64,000 bases of DNA from Candidatus Zixiibacteriota bacterium (lineage in GTDB: Bacteria > Zixibacteria > MSB-5A5 > UBA10806 > 4484-95). The DNA lies in the NCBI GenBank assembly GCA_024231855.1, contig JAAEQD010000159.1, positions 17,643 to 81,642 on the forward strand, written 5' to 3'. A program made the position numbers and the translations under genes. The notes beneath the pieces were generated by a model. That model saw nothing but the letters and a program-made list of their open reading frames with translations, did not search any database and was not told where the DNA came from. Below are positions 28,340 to 38,825 of the stretch, piece by piece; the stretch's first letter is position 1, and each line of letters opens with the position of its first letter.

Positions 28340-31300
28340 TTAATCAGTTACGGATGGGATCACTCTCGCCGTTAATGGCGCAACATCGCAATTCGGCCAA
28401 CCATCAGGGGCTTCAACGGGCAAATCATCCGGGGTTGGCCAAAGCGGCTCGTAATCATCGCAATAACTCAGTGTTGTCATACCTCGGAAATAACTCACCA
28501 GTTTGGTCACATCGCTGCCTATTACATTGCAGTCGCCGTTGGCATCAGCGGAAGCCCAGAAACCGGTTATCAAACATGGCACACTGGCTTCGACACCCCG
28601 GAAGAAGTTCACCAGGTAGGTGACATCGCCGCCGATAACCGTGGGCGGCCAGTTGCCGTTGTACATATTGACATCGCCGGTAAGATATGGATATCCGGCA
28701 AGCTCCGACAATGTTTGATCCTGAATCGTTCCCGATGGGCCATCGTTGATATGGAAAGCGGTGAGTACCACCGTCTGATAATCGACATGAGAAAACGTTA
28801 CCGTGTAGTCGCCATCGTAGATCTCTCCAATCGAGTAAGCGCCGGCTATATCGCTGTAATCCTCACCGATTAAAGCCAAATCATCCTCAACCGCTACATG
28901 AACACCTTCGACAGGGACCGAACCGTCATCGATAACACCCGAAAGCGAACCGGGCGAACGGAAAACGACATCCTGATTCTCCATATCCGTATCATCAAAT
29001 ATCGTGAACTGGGCCGAGGTGAATGTTGTCCAGGCATCCTTCTCGAACGTCGCCACGTAATCGCCGGGCATAAGAGTCAATGTGAATTCGCCGGCGGCGT
29101 TGGTAAATATATTATCCACGGGATCGACATCCAATAAGATGGGGCCAGAATCATCATTAATTCGGGTTGTGGCAACCTGTGAAATCGCGGTAACGTGAAC
29201 GTCTTCGACCGGTGTGCCGTAGTAATCATCGACCACACCGCCGTAGGTGCCGAGCCGGTGAAGTGTCATATCGACAATGGTGCTTTCTCCGCTTGATACT
29301 TCAACATCAGATTCGATTACATCATAGTAACCAACCTGACTGAAATCCAGATCATATATTCCGGGCGTCACACCTCCAAAACTGTAGTTACCGCCCGAAT
29401 CGGTATTATCCGATCCGATTATATCGACGCCGTCGATTAACTCAACCAACACATCCTGAATTGGAGCCGTATCGTTATCGGTGGCCATACCCGCGATTGT
29501 CCCAGTGGCAACCGAATCACAGACGATATTCGTTATAGATAGCGCGTCGATACCGGCCTCGACAACCGAACCGCTGTTCAAATCGGAAGCTTCGAATCGC
29601 ACCTTTACCAGGCTGGTGGGCGCGATAAAATCATCCACTAAAAAAGAATGTTCGGTCCAGCCCGGTGAGGTTGTTGGCCCGAATGTTTCGACAGGCGTCC
29701 AACTCGAACCGTTATTATTTGATACCCAGACTACGAACGAATCATTGTTGGGATCGTCGCCGGAATTATTCGTGTACCACAGGGCGTAATTGAACAGCGC
29801 GTTACCTTCACTGAGATCGAATGTTGGCGAAATGAGATAGGTCGTGCCGCCGTCGACATCAGAGTTGCCGTAAACGTTATCGGTTAGATAGCACTGGCCC
29901 GAACCGTCGTGATCGGCCGGCGGGTCGCCGCGTTCGCCCAAACCCGATGGAACACCGCGATCCCAATGACCGTCGGTGGCATCACCGGACACGCTCCAAC
30001 CCTGATCCGTTTCGAAATCATCCTCGTATAACGAAGTGAATTCGGAAGCGCTAAAAGCCGAAAATGATATCCCCGGCGCGTCTCGCGGATCGGTTACGAG
30101 AGCGCTATCGGTGGTTTCCACGCTAATATAAAACGCAATATCTTTGCCACACTCAAGGGCCGGGAAAACAGCATCGTAAACATTTGGACTAACGACTTCC
30201 ATGGGCAGACTGAAATAAGTATCACCGGTGCTATAGTACAACACTCCTGTGCCTGTCTGAGGATCAGATGATTCCGCGCTGACCTCAACCCTGAAAGACG
30301 TTCCGCCTGATGGGTCGATCAATTCTGGTAGGCCGTCAGGATAGTTGAATTGCAGAAGCGGGGGAGACCATAATCCCGCGACAGTAGCCAAAGTTGCCGC
30401 GGCTCCTTTAACGACTTCAGTCGCGTAATCGAGATCAATATTCGTTATGACATCGCCGGTCGTATGATACCAGGGATACCAATCGGGAGCGTCCCACATT
30501 TGAGCGTCGATAGCGAATGGGGCCGGAAAGCCGTAATAAGAGAAGTAATAGTGGTCGCTGCCATAAGTAGGCCCTGCCGTATTGACGCGTATCGAATAGG
30601 CAGTCGAGTACTGATCGGTTAATTGAGCCAGAAGATCAGCCAGGGCGACCTCTTCGGGGAAATTTTGATCGCTATAAATATTGATATCCCAGCCATAGCC
30701 GCCCTCGTAAGCTATCATATCGAAATTAAAGACGCCGCCGATATTCTTATTATTGAGAAAACAATACTCAGCGTAGGCTTCAGAACCATAAAGACCTTGC
30801 TCTTCGCCGGAGACAAGAACAAATTCTATCGTGCAATTGAAATCGTACTGGCTTAAAATGCGTGCCGCTTCCAGAACCCCGGCCGATCCCGAGCCGTTAT
30901 CTTCGGCGCCGGGGGCGGAGAAATCGGGATTCTCCGAGGTTGCGTCTATATGCGCGATGATAATGTAGATCGAATCGGGATAGGCAAGGCCGACTTTTCT
31001 GCCGATAGGATTATACCAGGTATTACCGGAGTAGTCGTAAGAGAATAGCTCGGTTTCCAATCCCAGGTCTGAGAATGTATTTATTGCCCAAAGTTCTGCC
31101 GCCCGACATGAATCGGAATATGAATAACGAGTTACGAAATCCTGCAGCCTCTGTAAATAAGCGGTATACTCGGTTTGGCTAACCTGGCTAACGATATCAC
31201 CGATTTCCACATCCGTAAGTAAACTATACGAAGGAATTGCTGGCTGTTGTCTCGGTTTTGGCTTGGGCGTAAACGAAATATGAGTTAATCCATTCATAAG

Positions 31301-31684
31301 ATTTGAAGAATGATAATCAAGCCCCGGTTTTAATTTGGCTATCGCATCGCCATCCTTATAATATAATATATCTATGTCCGTTAAAAGCCTTTCGATATCT
31401 TGATGATCGATTTGAAAAAGGTAATACTCACTATCTTCATCTCGCTCATCTATGTTTATTATGGAATAGCCTTCATCCGACATATTCTTCGTTCCAGCAG
31501 GTGTCGTGCCAACAAGAAGGCCGCTTTTCATAACCGCGTAAATATCGACTTTTTCTACCGAATCCAACTCATTCAATCCCGGAGATTCAATATCGATGAC
31601 TATCAGATCCTCAGCTTGGGTAAAAGAGAAAAATATAAAAAACGTGCAAATCGAAGCCATAATCTTTATTGAACTGGTGTACAT
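28340..31684 (-). CDS. secreted M28-family zinc aminopeptidase with CarboxypepD-reg modules and dockerin-like tail
   Basis: A 1114-residue exported protein. The signal peptide ends at about residue 24 (TQAE). A pro-region extends to ~150. The M28 catalytic domain (about 170-440) has the expected zinc ligands and base: His245 (IAHIDA), Asp262 (GAEDNGSG), catalytic Glu294 and ligand Glu295 (SGEEQG), Asp322 (NFDMIA) and His378 (YGSDHYYF). A sandwich domain (about 455-550), a MAM/jelly-roll-like domain beginning YEDDFETDQGW, three carboxypeptidase-regulatory-like modules (GTIAGMATDN, GTYGGVVDDY, GSLSGVIDDG) and a dockerin-like domain (about 995-1100) follow. The ATG has AAGGAG seven nt upstream. 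Likely role: extracellular trimming of peptides released by the neighbouring endopeptidases (inference). Confidence 0.92.
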   Translation of the reverse strand: MYTSSIKIMASICTFFIFFSFTQAEDLIVIDIESPGLNELDSVEKVDIYAVMKSGLLVGTTPAGTKNMSDEGYSIINIDERDEDSEYYLFQIDHQDIERLLTDIDILYYKDGDAIAKLKPGLDYHSSNLMNGLTHISFTPKPKPRQQPAIPSYSLLTDVEIGDIVSQVSQTEYTAYLQRLQDFVTRYSYSDSCRAAELWAINTFSDLGLETELFSYDYSGNTWYNPIGRKVGLAYPDSIYIIIAHIDATSENPDFSAPGAEDNGSGSAGVLEAARILSQYDFNCTIEFVLVSGEEQGLYGSEAYAEYCFLNNKNIGGVFNFDMIAYEGGYGWDINIYSDQNFPEEVALADLLAQLTDQYSTAYSIRVNTAGPTYGSDHYYFSYYGFPAPFAIDAQMWDAPDWYPWYHTTGDVITNIDLDYATEVVKGAAATLATVAGLWSPPLLQFNYPDGLPELIDPSGGTSFRVEVSAESSDPQTGTGVLYYSTGDTYFSLPMEVVSPNVYDAVFPALECGKDIAFYISVETTDSALVTDPRDAPGISFSAFSASEFTSLYEDDFETDQGWSVSGDATDGHWDRGVPSGLGERGDPPADHDGSGQCYLTDNVYGNSDVDGGTTYLISPTFDLSEGNALFNYALWYTNNSGDDPNNDSFVVWVSNNNGSSWTPVETFGPTTSPGWTEHSFLVDDFIAPTSLVKVRFEASDLNSGSVVEAGIDALSITNIVCDSVATGTIAGMATDNDTAPIQDVLVELIDGVDIIGSDNTDSGGNYSFGGVTPGIYDLDFSQVGYYDVIESDVEVSSGESTIVDMTLHRLGTYGGVVDDYYGTPVEDVHVTAISQVATTRINDDSGPILLDVDPVDNIFTNAAGEFTLTLMPGDYVATFEKDAWTTFTSAQFTIFDDTDMENQDVVFRSPGSLSGVIDDGSVPVEGVHVAVEDDLALIGEDYSDIAGAYSIGEIYDGDYTVTFSHVDYQTVVLTAFHINDGPSGTIQDQTLSELAGYPYLTGDVNMYNGNWPPTVIGGDVTYLVNFFRGVEASVPCLITGFWASADANGDCNVIGSDVTKLVSYFRGMTTLSYCDDYEPLWPTPDDLPVEAPDGWPNCDVAPLTARVIPSVTD
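28385..28690 (-). other. dockerin-like C-terminal domain (copy 3)
   Basis: GDVNMYNGNWPPTVIGGDVTYL, then SADANGDCNVIGSDVTKL, and PTPDDLPVEAPDGWPNC, at the end of the M28 peptidase. The cysteine pattern is the same as in copies 1 and 2. Confidence 0.75.
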
Positions 31685-32608
31685 TTTCTACTCCTTATCC
31701 GTGAAAAATGACAAATGACTTGAAAAACTCTATTTTCTTAGGAAACCGATCTGGTTTCATGTTCAATTTTACAGTCCATAAAGAGAGGGCATAAATCCGA
31801 ATTCTTGAATTTATTAGCTCTTTAGGAAATATAGGACGAATTTTTAGCCAGTCAAGGGGTATATTTCCCCGGAATTATCCCTAATCCACCCAATGTGGCT
31901 TATTATCGCGTTTTGACAATTCAAACATCAAGTGTGATTGTAGCCGTTATCTAACAATATCTTATGGGATCAACTCGTTTTCTAATAAGACCTTTGTACT
32001 CTATGATCTTTAATAAAATCGAATATTATAATTGACGAATCTGACTAAAATGTTATATTTAATACGTGCCTTCATTGTGGAAGGGTTGTACTGACCAGTT
32101 TTGTGTATTGAGGAAAATGAAGAATTGATAGTAAGACATCCATGTTTATTAAGTAACAGGAAAATGGAAATTCTTCAATAAGTGTGTTTTTATAACTGTA
32201 ATATCAAATAACAATCGGCTGATGTCAGGTTGACTTGATCGACTTAAACACCGCGCCGGGCGATGATGGAAGAAAATAGATAATTGAGTGAACGTATAAA
32301 CAGAGAACAACAAGGGTCGCACTGCAAAGGAGGTTTACGGGTATATATATTGTCGCTATATAAAGTAACACTTCGATTAGTAGTACTTATTTAGTCTTTG
32401 CCGCGCTGGAATTGATATGGCGTGGCCCCGTTATATGAAACAAACTTCATAGCCGCTCTGTCGACAAGAGTCCGTAATTAATCGGCAGGTATCGGCTTCT
32501 ATAGATTCACTTTTAAATACAGGGTAAAAATAGTTAAGCCTTTTGGTGGTAGCAATGAAGCTGAACCTGAGGTGAAAGAGAATTTATCAACTTAAACGAG
32601 GAGTGTTC
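31685..32608. other. 0.9-kb divergent intergenic region
   Basis: AT-rich DNA between the divergent M28 and C25 peptidase genes; it must contain both promoters. An AAAGGAGGT motif near 32326-32334 is not followed by a recognisable gene; a TTG-initiated frame of 14 codons begins 16 nt later. Only very short frames were found, and no tRNA or known riboswitch pattern was recognised. Confidence 0.5.
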
Positions 32609-35600
32609 ATGCGTAAGGTTTTAGTACTCGCACTGCTTATCCTGATTACGGGAGCCTTACAGGCAAGCGAGGAAAATCAATTCATCTACAAGTCGGATTA
32701 TATCCACTTGAAAAACTCCACGGTTACCCACTCTAACGATGTTTCGACAGCTTTGAATTTTCAACTGGGTGGAATCGAATTAACCGAACCGGATATAGCC
32801 CGTAGCGGCTATGTCAAACCCGAACCAATGGCGGAAAATCCCGAGATGTTCGGCCGCACACATGAAGAGGGTATGCCGGATCTGCCGTTATATTCAGACG
32901 CTATCATAATTCCTGATCAGGCCGGCGTCAGGGTAAATATCATTTCGGTTGAATACGAAACAATTCAAAATGTAGATATTGTACCTACTCAGCCCTTTAA
33001 AATCGAAGGTAACGAAGATCCGCTTCCGTTTGCCAAAAACAACGAAGCTTATTCGCGGGATGAATTCTATCCCGGCGATATCGTATCTGTCGGCGAGCCG
33101 ATGATTATGAGGGATTTTCGTTTCATTCAGACTGTCGTTTATCCCACGCAGTACAATCCCGTTACGAAAGAGCTTCGGGTTTATACTCATGTTGATTATG
33201 AACTAATCTACGAGGGTATCGACACCAGAAATGTTAAAGTAAGAAACAATAACCAGATTTCCGAAGCTTTCGTGCCCATGTACAGAAGCGTTTTCAATAA
33301 TGCCGAAGACGTTTTGACTGATTTTGACGTAATCAAGGGTGGTTTTCTGATTATAACTGAAGACAGTTACGGTTTTCCGACTCTTTTAGAGACTCTTGCT
33401 ACCTGGAAACATCAAAAAGGTTATTATACGCATATTGCTCCCTCGACTGAGATAACACCCTCGGGAGCGCCATCATATGCTCAGGTAAAAAGCTATATTC
33501 AGGATGCCTACGATACCTGGGAAACTCCGCCGGATTATGTGCTTATCGTCGGGGATGAGAACATGGATATCCCCAATTATCCATACTCCGGTTACACCTC
33601 AGATCATCAATATACTACCGTTGATGGTTCTGATTATATTTCCGATGTATTAATCGCCCGAATGGCGGCCGATGACGCAAATGAACTTCTGACGGCGATG
33701 GAAAAAGTTTTAAGATATGAACAGGATCCGGATATGACGGATCCCGATTATTATACTCGCGGTTTAGGCGTAGCCGGTAACTGCTGTGGTACGCCAACTC
33801 CAACAACACCTCGTATAACCAATCTCTGGGTTCGCCACCAGGCGTTGTTAAACGGTTATAGCCATGTCGATACGGTATTTAGCTGGGGTGATGTACCTCC
33901 AAATGATTATCTTATTGATGATGCTATCCAGGACGGGGTATCATATGTTTCTTATCGCGGCTGGGCCGGATCAAGCGGCTGGTACTATCCTTCCTGGGGA
34001 ACAGGCGATATTAGCGCGCTCAACAATGGTTTCAAGATGGGGATTATGGCCTCGGTTGTTTGCGGTACAGGTAATTTTGGCGCCGATGATTGCCTTGGCG
34101 AAGCCTGGACTCTTTATGGTTCTACCACCGTTCCCGATGGCGGTCCCAGTTTTTATGGCTGCACCGATGGGAGCACTCATACGGCTTGGAACAATCCCAA
34201 CATGATCGGCTTTTTCTGGGCGTTATTTGAACAGGATATGTACCATTTCTCACAATTAGTATTCATGGGCAAGCAAAGGGTTTTTGAGTGTTTTCCCAGG
34301 TACACAAGTTCCGGCAACTATGTAAATAAGTATTTCAATACTTATAATGCCCTCGGCGATCCATCGCTTGAAGTCAGAACAGATACGCCGCAAACTATGG
34401 CGGCCAGTTATCCGTCCAGTATTCCCGTCGGCACCAACAATCTGACTGTCAGCGTTACCAGCGGAGGTTTCCCTCTTGAAGGAGCCTATGTGAACCTGGT
34501 TAAAGGTCATGACGCGAGCGAAGAAATATTCGTGGGCGATTGGACTGACGCGGGCGGAAGCGTCACTTTGAATTTCACCAATACCGTGGCAGACACTATT
34601 TATGTAACTGTCACAGCCCGGGATTATATTCCGCATAGAGGACATTGCTTATCCACTTCGGCGACCGTAACCGTCGGTATCGAAAGCCATCAGCTTGATG
34701 ACGACGATTTTGCCGGCTCCAACGGTAATTCCGATGGCCGGGCGAATCCCAATGAAATTTTGGGCTTGGATATTAATCTGAGGAATTTCGGTGACATGGC
34801 GCCTGCTACCGGGATTACTGTAACCTTATCATCTTCCGATTCGAGAATCAATTTCGCGAATCCGTTGATTGCCTATCCTGATCTACAACCGGGCGGTTCA
34901 GCCTTACCCGATGAGCAGTTTATAGTCGAGTTGACGGATAATATACCCCACGGCGAGCATATTTTAATCGACGCTTTAATCGAGTCGAATGAGGGCAGTT
35001 GGAATGCCATGATCGACCTTGAGGTTAAATCAATTAAACCGATATCTTTCGTGTCCAGTTATCCTGGACAAGCCGACGATCGCCTCGATCCGGGCGATCT
35101 GGTAACGGATTTCGTTGTAAGCTTCTCGAATGCCGGACAACTCAACGGTCAGCAAATCACCGGTGTTTTAAGCTGTGAGGATGACTATATAACTATTCTC
35201 AATGGCACTTCATTGTTTGGCGATATCGATATAGGGCAAAGCGGCGACAACAGCTTTAATCCATTTATGGTATCGGTGAGTGAAGATGCTAATAACGGCC
35301 GAAACGTAAACTTCACCGTGAGCTTCACATCTAATATGTTCGATATGAGAAGCGTCTCATTTGAGAAGACTTTTTCGATCGTCCTTGGCACGAGAGAAGT
35401 GTTCGATCCGGTTGGACCAGATAATTACGGTTATTACATGTACGATGATACTGATCTGGGTTATGACGCGGCGCCTACATATGGCTGGATTGAGATCAAT
35501 CCAAACCTCGGTGGATCGGGTACCAGAGTTACCATGCCAGATGATGACGATTCATCGACGCCTATTACCTTACCGTTTGATTTCGTTTATTACGGCGAAG

Positions 35601-38600
35601 CGCATCGTGAAATAATCGTGTCGACGAATGGTTTTGCCGCTCTGGATACGATCCCGTACGATGTTGGCGGTAACTACTGGCATACTTGGGATAACTGGCC
35701 GATTCCTGATCCCGGTAATGCCAGAGGCCAAATTTCACCGTTCTGGGATGACATAAAATCCACCGGCAGCACCAATGGAATTTACACCAAGAACGATGTC
35801 GGCGGTGGCAAGTTTATAATCGAGTGGAGTGGATTTACCCATTCGGTTACCGGATCGCCGCAAACGTTCCAGATGATTATCTGCAATCCCGCGTACTTTC
35901 CGACCCCGACCGGTGATTGCGAAATAATCTTCCAGTACAATGTAATTAACAATGACGATGATGACACAAATCCCAATGGCCCGGCGACTTATTCATCGGT
36001 GGGTTTCGAGAACTGGGATCAGAATGATGGTCTGCAGTATGAGTACGATAATACTTATCATGGTAACGCCGCGGTACTGCAAAGCGGCCGCGCGATAAAG
36101 ATCACGACCGCGACCGGTACGGCCCCTCCGCCGGATATGGCATACAGCCCCAGCGTGTTCAACCTTGCCTGCGATCCAGGCGCTGAAGACGAAGATGATT
36201 TAACTATCGAGAATAACGGAGAAGGATTATTGTCCTATAGCATTTCGGCTGAAGTGATAGACGGCGGAGTGTTGAGATCTGTCCCCGTAAAAGTCTCTTC
36301 CAGATCGCAAATCGATTTGACGCCTGAGAGTAATATCAAAACCGAAGACTTCTCCGGCCCATACAATCCGCCGGTAATTCTGGATTCAGGCGGCCCGGAT
36401 GCTTTTGGCTACACCTGGAGAGATTCAAATGAACCGGGTGGGCCCGTTTACAGTTGGAAAGATATTTCCTCGATTGGCACGGAGATAACGGGCATGGGCG
36501 ATGAGTCCAGCCAGGGTCCATTTCCGATTGGTTTTAGTTTCAATTTCTACGGCACTGATTTCACTACATTCAGGGCGACTTCAAACGGTTTTGTTTCGTT
36601 TACCAGCACTAATTATCCTTATGATAATGGACCGATTCCAACCGCTGCCGAGCCTAACAATATGTTGGCGGTTTATTGGGATGACTTGAATTTCAATTCT
36701 GGCGGGAATGCCTACTACTACAATAACGGTTCCGATAGCTGTATAATTTCCTATGAAGGTGTTCCGCATTATAGTGCTGAAGGTTCATTCACTTTCCAGA
36801 TAATTCTGCTCGCTTCAGGTAAAATCGTCTACCAATACCAGGAGGCGACCGGAGAGGATGTAAACCAGGAAACTATCGGTATCGAAAACGGCGATGGCAC
36901 GGATGGCTTGATGGTTTGCTATGACCAGGCTTATGTGGTGTCCGGCCTGGCAATCGAATTCGCCGCTTTCCCAATATGGCTATCGACAGACCCGGCTTCC
37001 AATATCGTTGATCCCTACAGCACCGAGATAGTTACGGTTACGGCCGATGCCGCTGATTTGGATGAGGGACTTTACGAAGGAATTCTTCATATGAGTTCAA
37101 ATGATCTGGATTATCCATCCGTGGAAATCCCGGTTCATTTTACTGTCTCCAGTTCCACTCTTCAAAGCCCGAGTTTGATTTCGCCGCCTAATGGAGATGA
37201 ATCTATTGATCTTACACCGACTCTCACTTGGTCGGATGTGTCAGAAGCGACGGTGTATCATCTTCAGGTTGATGATAACAGCAATTTCAGTTCACCGGTT
37301 TACGAGAATGCTTCCCTTACGGGTCAATCTTATACATTCCCGTCGAATTTAGCTACGGGCCAATATTATTGGCATGTTAGATGCAGCGATGGAGAACAGT
37401 GGTCCGTTTATTCCTCCACCTGGAATTTCACTCTCGCCACGCTTCAGTCTCCAACATTGGTTTCGCCGCCAAATGATGATATTTCCGATGATCTAACGCC
37501 AACCCTCACTTGGGCGGAAGTGACGGAAGCAACGATATATCAACTTCAGGTTGACGATAACAGCGACTTCAGCTCGCCTGTTTACGATAATGCTTCCCTT
37601 GCGGGTGAATCTTATACATTCCCATCCGCGTTAGGCACTGGTCAATACTATTGGCATGTGAGATGCAGCGATGGAGAGCAATGGTCAAACTATTCATCTT
37701 CCTGGAATTTCATCCTTTCAATACTTGAAGAACCTGTTACGGAATATCCCGGCGATGGTGAATCCATATTTGATTCCGAACCTACATTTGTCTGGCATCA
37801 AGCAACTGGCGCGATACGTTACCATATTCAAATTGATGACGCGTCATCCTTCACGTCACCGATCTACAATAACTCGAACGTCACCGACACTACCTACCTG
37901 GTTTCATCGCCTTTATCCTCAGGGACTTTCTATTGGCATATTCGAGCGTTTGATGGCATAGTCTGGTCCGATTATACAGCCACCTGGGATTTCTCTGCCT
38001 CCGTTCCCGAGGTGCCGCAACTGACATCGCCGCCTAACGGTAATGAGAGCTCTACTGATCCGCCGACATTCGCCTGGCAGACCGCCGACGGGGCGACCTC
38101 TTATACTATCCAGGTTGACAATAATAGCGATTTCAGTTCGCCGATAATCGATATTGGCGGATTATCGACAAATTCATTTACCCCGGCCGCGCCTCTGGGC
38201 GAAGATACATATTACTGGCATATTTCGGCGGAAGGTGATTTTGGCAACTCCAGTTTCTCCGCCAGTTTTTCCTTTACGATCAACTATGGTTCTACCTCTC
38301 TAGAATATTTGCCCGGCGATGTAAATATGGCTAATGGCGCCTGGCCGCCAATGGTTATAGGTGGTGATGTAACGTTCCTGGTAAACTATTTCCGAGGTAT
38401 GCCGTCGAGCGAACCATGTCCTCTCAGCGGGTTCTGGTGCTCGTCAGATGCTAACGGTGACTGTTTGGTAATCGGTAGTGATGTTACCAAGCTCGTAAAC
38501 TATTTCCGTGGTACAACTGGCTTAAGTTGGTGCGGAGATTATGAACCTCAGTGGCATGAACCCGGTGAATTACCGCCCGATGCTCCCGCAGGTTGGCCAA

Positions 38601-38656
38601 ATTGCGAAACCGTAACGACTGGAAAAGATATTACCGGTGGAATGCTTGACAAATAA
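32609..38656 (+). CDS. secreted C25 (gingipain-like) peptidase with sandwich modules, four FN3-like repeats and dockerin-like tail
   Basis: A 2015-residue exported protein. The ATG at 32609 has CGAGGAG five nt upstream; the signal peptide ends after LQA. Order: a C25-type propeptide (to ~230); a C25 catalytic domain (about 245-600) with ILIVGD-like strand YVLIVGDENMD and the nucleophile in SVVCGTGNFG (Cys485). The segment aligned with the usual G-H-G histidine reads SYRGWAGSSGW, with Trp452 where His is expected. A domain with NPNEILGLDINLRNFG follows. Two beta-sandwich modules of the GPDNYGYYMYDD and DAFGYTWRDSNEPGGP type, four ~94-residue FN3-like repeats (LxSPPNGxES...YYWHVR) and a dockerin-like domain complete it. 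It is probably a cysteine peptidase of a gingipain-related subfamily; activity is uncertain because of the missing His. Confidence 0.88.
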   Translation: MRKVLVLALLILITGALQASEENQFIYKSDYIHLKNSTVTHSNDVSTALNFQLGGIELTEPDIARSGYVKPEPMAENPEMFGRTHEEGMPDLPLYSDAIIIPDQAGVRVNIISVEYETIQNVDIVPTQPFKIEGNEDPLPFAKNNEAYSRDEFYPGDIVSVGEPMIMRDFRFIQTVVYPTQYNPVTKELRVYTHVDYELIYEGIDTRNVKVRNNNQISEAFVPMYRSVFNNAEDVLTDFDVIKGGFLIITEDSYGFPTLLETLATWKHQKGYYTHIAPSTEITPSGAPSYAQVKSYIQDAYDTWETPPDYVLIVGDENMDIPNYPYSGYTSDHQYTTVDGSDYISDVLIARMAADDANELLTAMEKVLRYEQDPDMTDPDYYTRGLGVAGNCCGTPTPTTPRITNLWVRHQALLNGYSHVDTVFSWGDVPPNDYLIDDAIQDGVSYVSYRGWAGSSGWYYPSWGTGDISALNNGFKMGIMASVVCGTGNFGADDCLGEAWTLYGSTTVPDGGPSFYGCTDGSTHTAWNNPNMIGFFWALFEQDMYHFSQLVFMGKQRVFECFPRYTSSGNYVNKYFNTYNALGDPSLEVRTDTPQTMAASYPSSIPVGTNNLTVSVTSGGFPLEGAYVNLVKGHDASEEIFVGDWTDAGGSVTLNFTNTVADTIYVTVTARDYIPHRGHCLSTSATVTVGIESHQLDDDDFAGSNGNSDGRANPNEILGLDINLRNFGDMAPATGITVTLSSSDSRINFANPLIAYPDLQPGGSALPDEQFIVELTDNIPHGEHILIDALIESNEGSWNAMIDLEVKSIKPISFVSSYPGQADDRLDPGDLVTDFVVSFSNAGQLNGQQITGVLSCEDDYITILNGTSLFGDIDIGQSGDNSFNPFMVSVSEDANNGRNVNFTVSFTSNMFDMRSVSFEKTFSIVLGTREVFDPVGPDNYGYYMYDDTDLGYDAAPTYGWIEINPNLGGSGTRVTMPDDDDSSTPITLPFDFVYYGEAHREIIVSTNGFAALDTIPYDVGGNYWHTWDNWPIPDPGNARGQISPFWDDIKSTGSTNGIYTKNDVGGGKFIIEWSGFTHSVTGSPQTFQMIICNPAYFPTPTGDCEIIFQYNVINNDDDDTNPNGPATYSSVGFENWDQNDGLQYEYDNTYHGNAAVLQSGRAIKITTATGTAPPPDMAYSPSVFNLACDPGAEDEDDLTIENNGEGLLSYSISAEVIDGGVLRSVPVKVSSRSQIDLTPESNIKTEDFSGPYNPPVILDSGGPDAFGYTWRDSNEPGGPVYSWKDISSIGTEITGMGDESSQGPFPIGFSFNFYGTDFTTFRATSNGFVSFTSTNYPYDNGPIPTAAEPNNMLAVYWDDLNFNSGGNAYYYNNGSDSCIISYEGVPHYSAEGSFTFQIILLASGKIVYQYQEATGEDVNQETIGIENGDGTDGLMVCYDQAYVVSGLAIEFAAFPIWLSTDPASNIVDPYSTEIVTVTADAADLDEGLYEGILHMSSNDLDYPSVEIPVHFTVSSSTLQSPSLISPPNGDESIDLTPTLTWSDVSEATVYHLQVDDNSNFSSPVYENASLTGQSYTFPSNLATGQYYWHVRCSDGEQWSVYSSTWNFTLATLQSPTLVSPPNDDISDDLTPTLTWAEVTEATIYQLQVDDNSDFSSPVYDNASLAGESYTFPSALGTGQYYWHVRCSDGEQWSNYSSSWNFILSILEEPVTEYPGDGESIFDSEPTFVWHQATGAIRYHIQIDDASSFTSPIYNNSNVTDTTYLVSSPLSSGTFYWHIRAFDGIVWSDYTATWDFSASVPEVPQLTSPPNGNESSTDPPTFAWQTADGATSYTIQVDNNSDFSSPIIDIGGLSTNSFTPAAPLGEDTYYWHISAEGDFGNSSFSASFSFTINYGSTSLEYLPGDVNMANGAWPPMVIGGDVTFLVNYFRGMPSSEPCPLSGFWCSSDANGDCLVIGSDVTKLVNYFRGTTGLSWCGDYEPQWHEPGELPPDAPAGWPNCETVTTGKDITGGMLDK
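37160..38290 (+). repeat. four tandem FN3-like repeats, ~282-bp period
   Basis: Units begin near 37160, 37442, 37724 and 38003, each encoding a sandwich with SPPNG, LTW/FxW, VDDNSxFSSP and YYWH(V/I)R motifs. Units 1 and 2 are close at DNA level and units 3 and 4 are diverged, so the last duplication involved the first two. Confidence 0.8.
38305..38615 (+). other. dockerin-like C-terminal domain (copy 4)
   Basis: GDVNMANGAWPPMVIGGDVTFL, then SSDANGDCLVIGSDVTKL, then PPDAPAGWPNC, at the end of the C25 peptidase. It is followed by an 18-residue tail. Same insertion and cysteine pattern as the other copies. Confidence 0.75.
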
Positions 38657-38682
38657 GTCAAACCATTCACCAAACTAAAATA

Positions 38683-38710
38683 GAAGGCGGTCAAATGACC
38701 GCCTTCTTTA
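38683..38710 (+). terminator. intrinsic terminator after the C25 peptidase gene
   Basis: A perfect 11-bp stem, GAAGGCGGTCA (38683-38693), two-nt AA spacer in the loop region, and its complement (38696-38706), followed by TTTATT. It lies 27 nt after the stop codon. Confidence 0.8.
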
Positions 38711-38825
38711 TTAAGGGATAGTTCGGAATACTATTACCGCGGGCTTTAGCAGCTTGTATATTCAATGTAAATGCAAAGAATAAAACAATTGAATAAAAAT
38801 ATTTCTATAAATTAGATATGGTAAA

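Noticed and set aside
24584..32608. Cyclic-di-GMP or other riboswitches in the long leaders of secreted-protease genes
   Set aside because: I looked for the conserved core sequences and did not find a convincing match. A covariance-model scan would be decisive.
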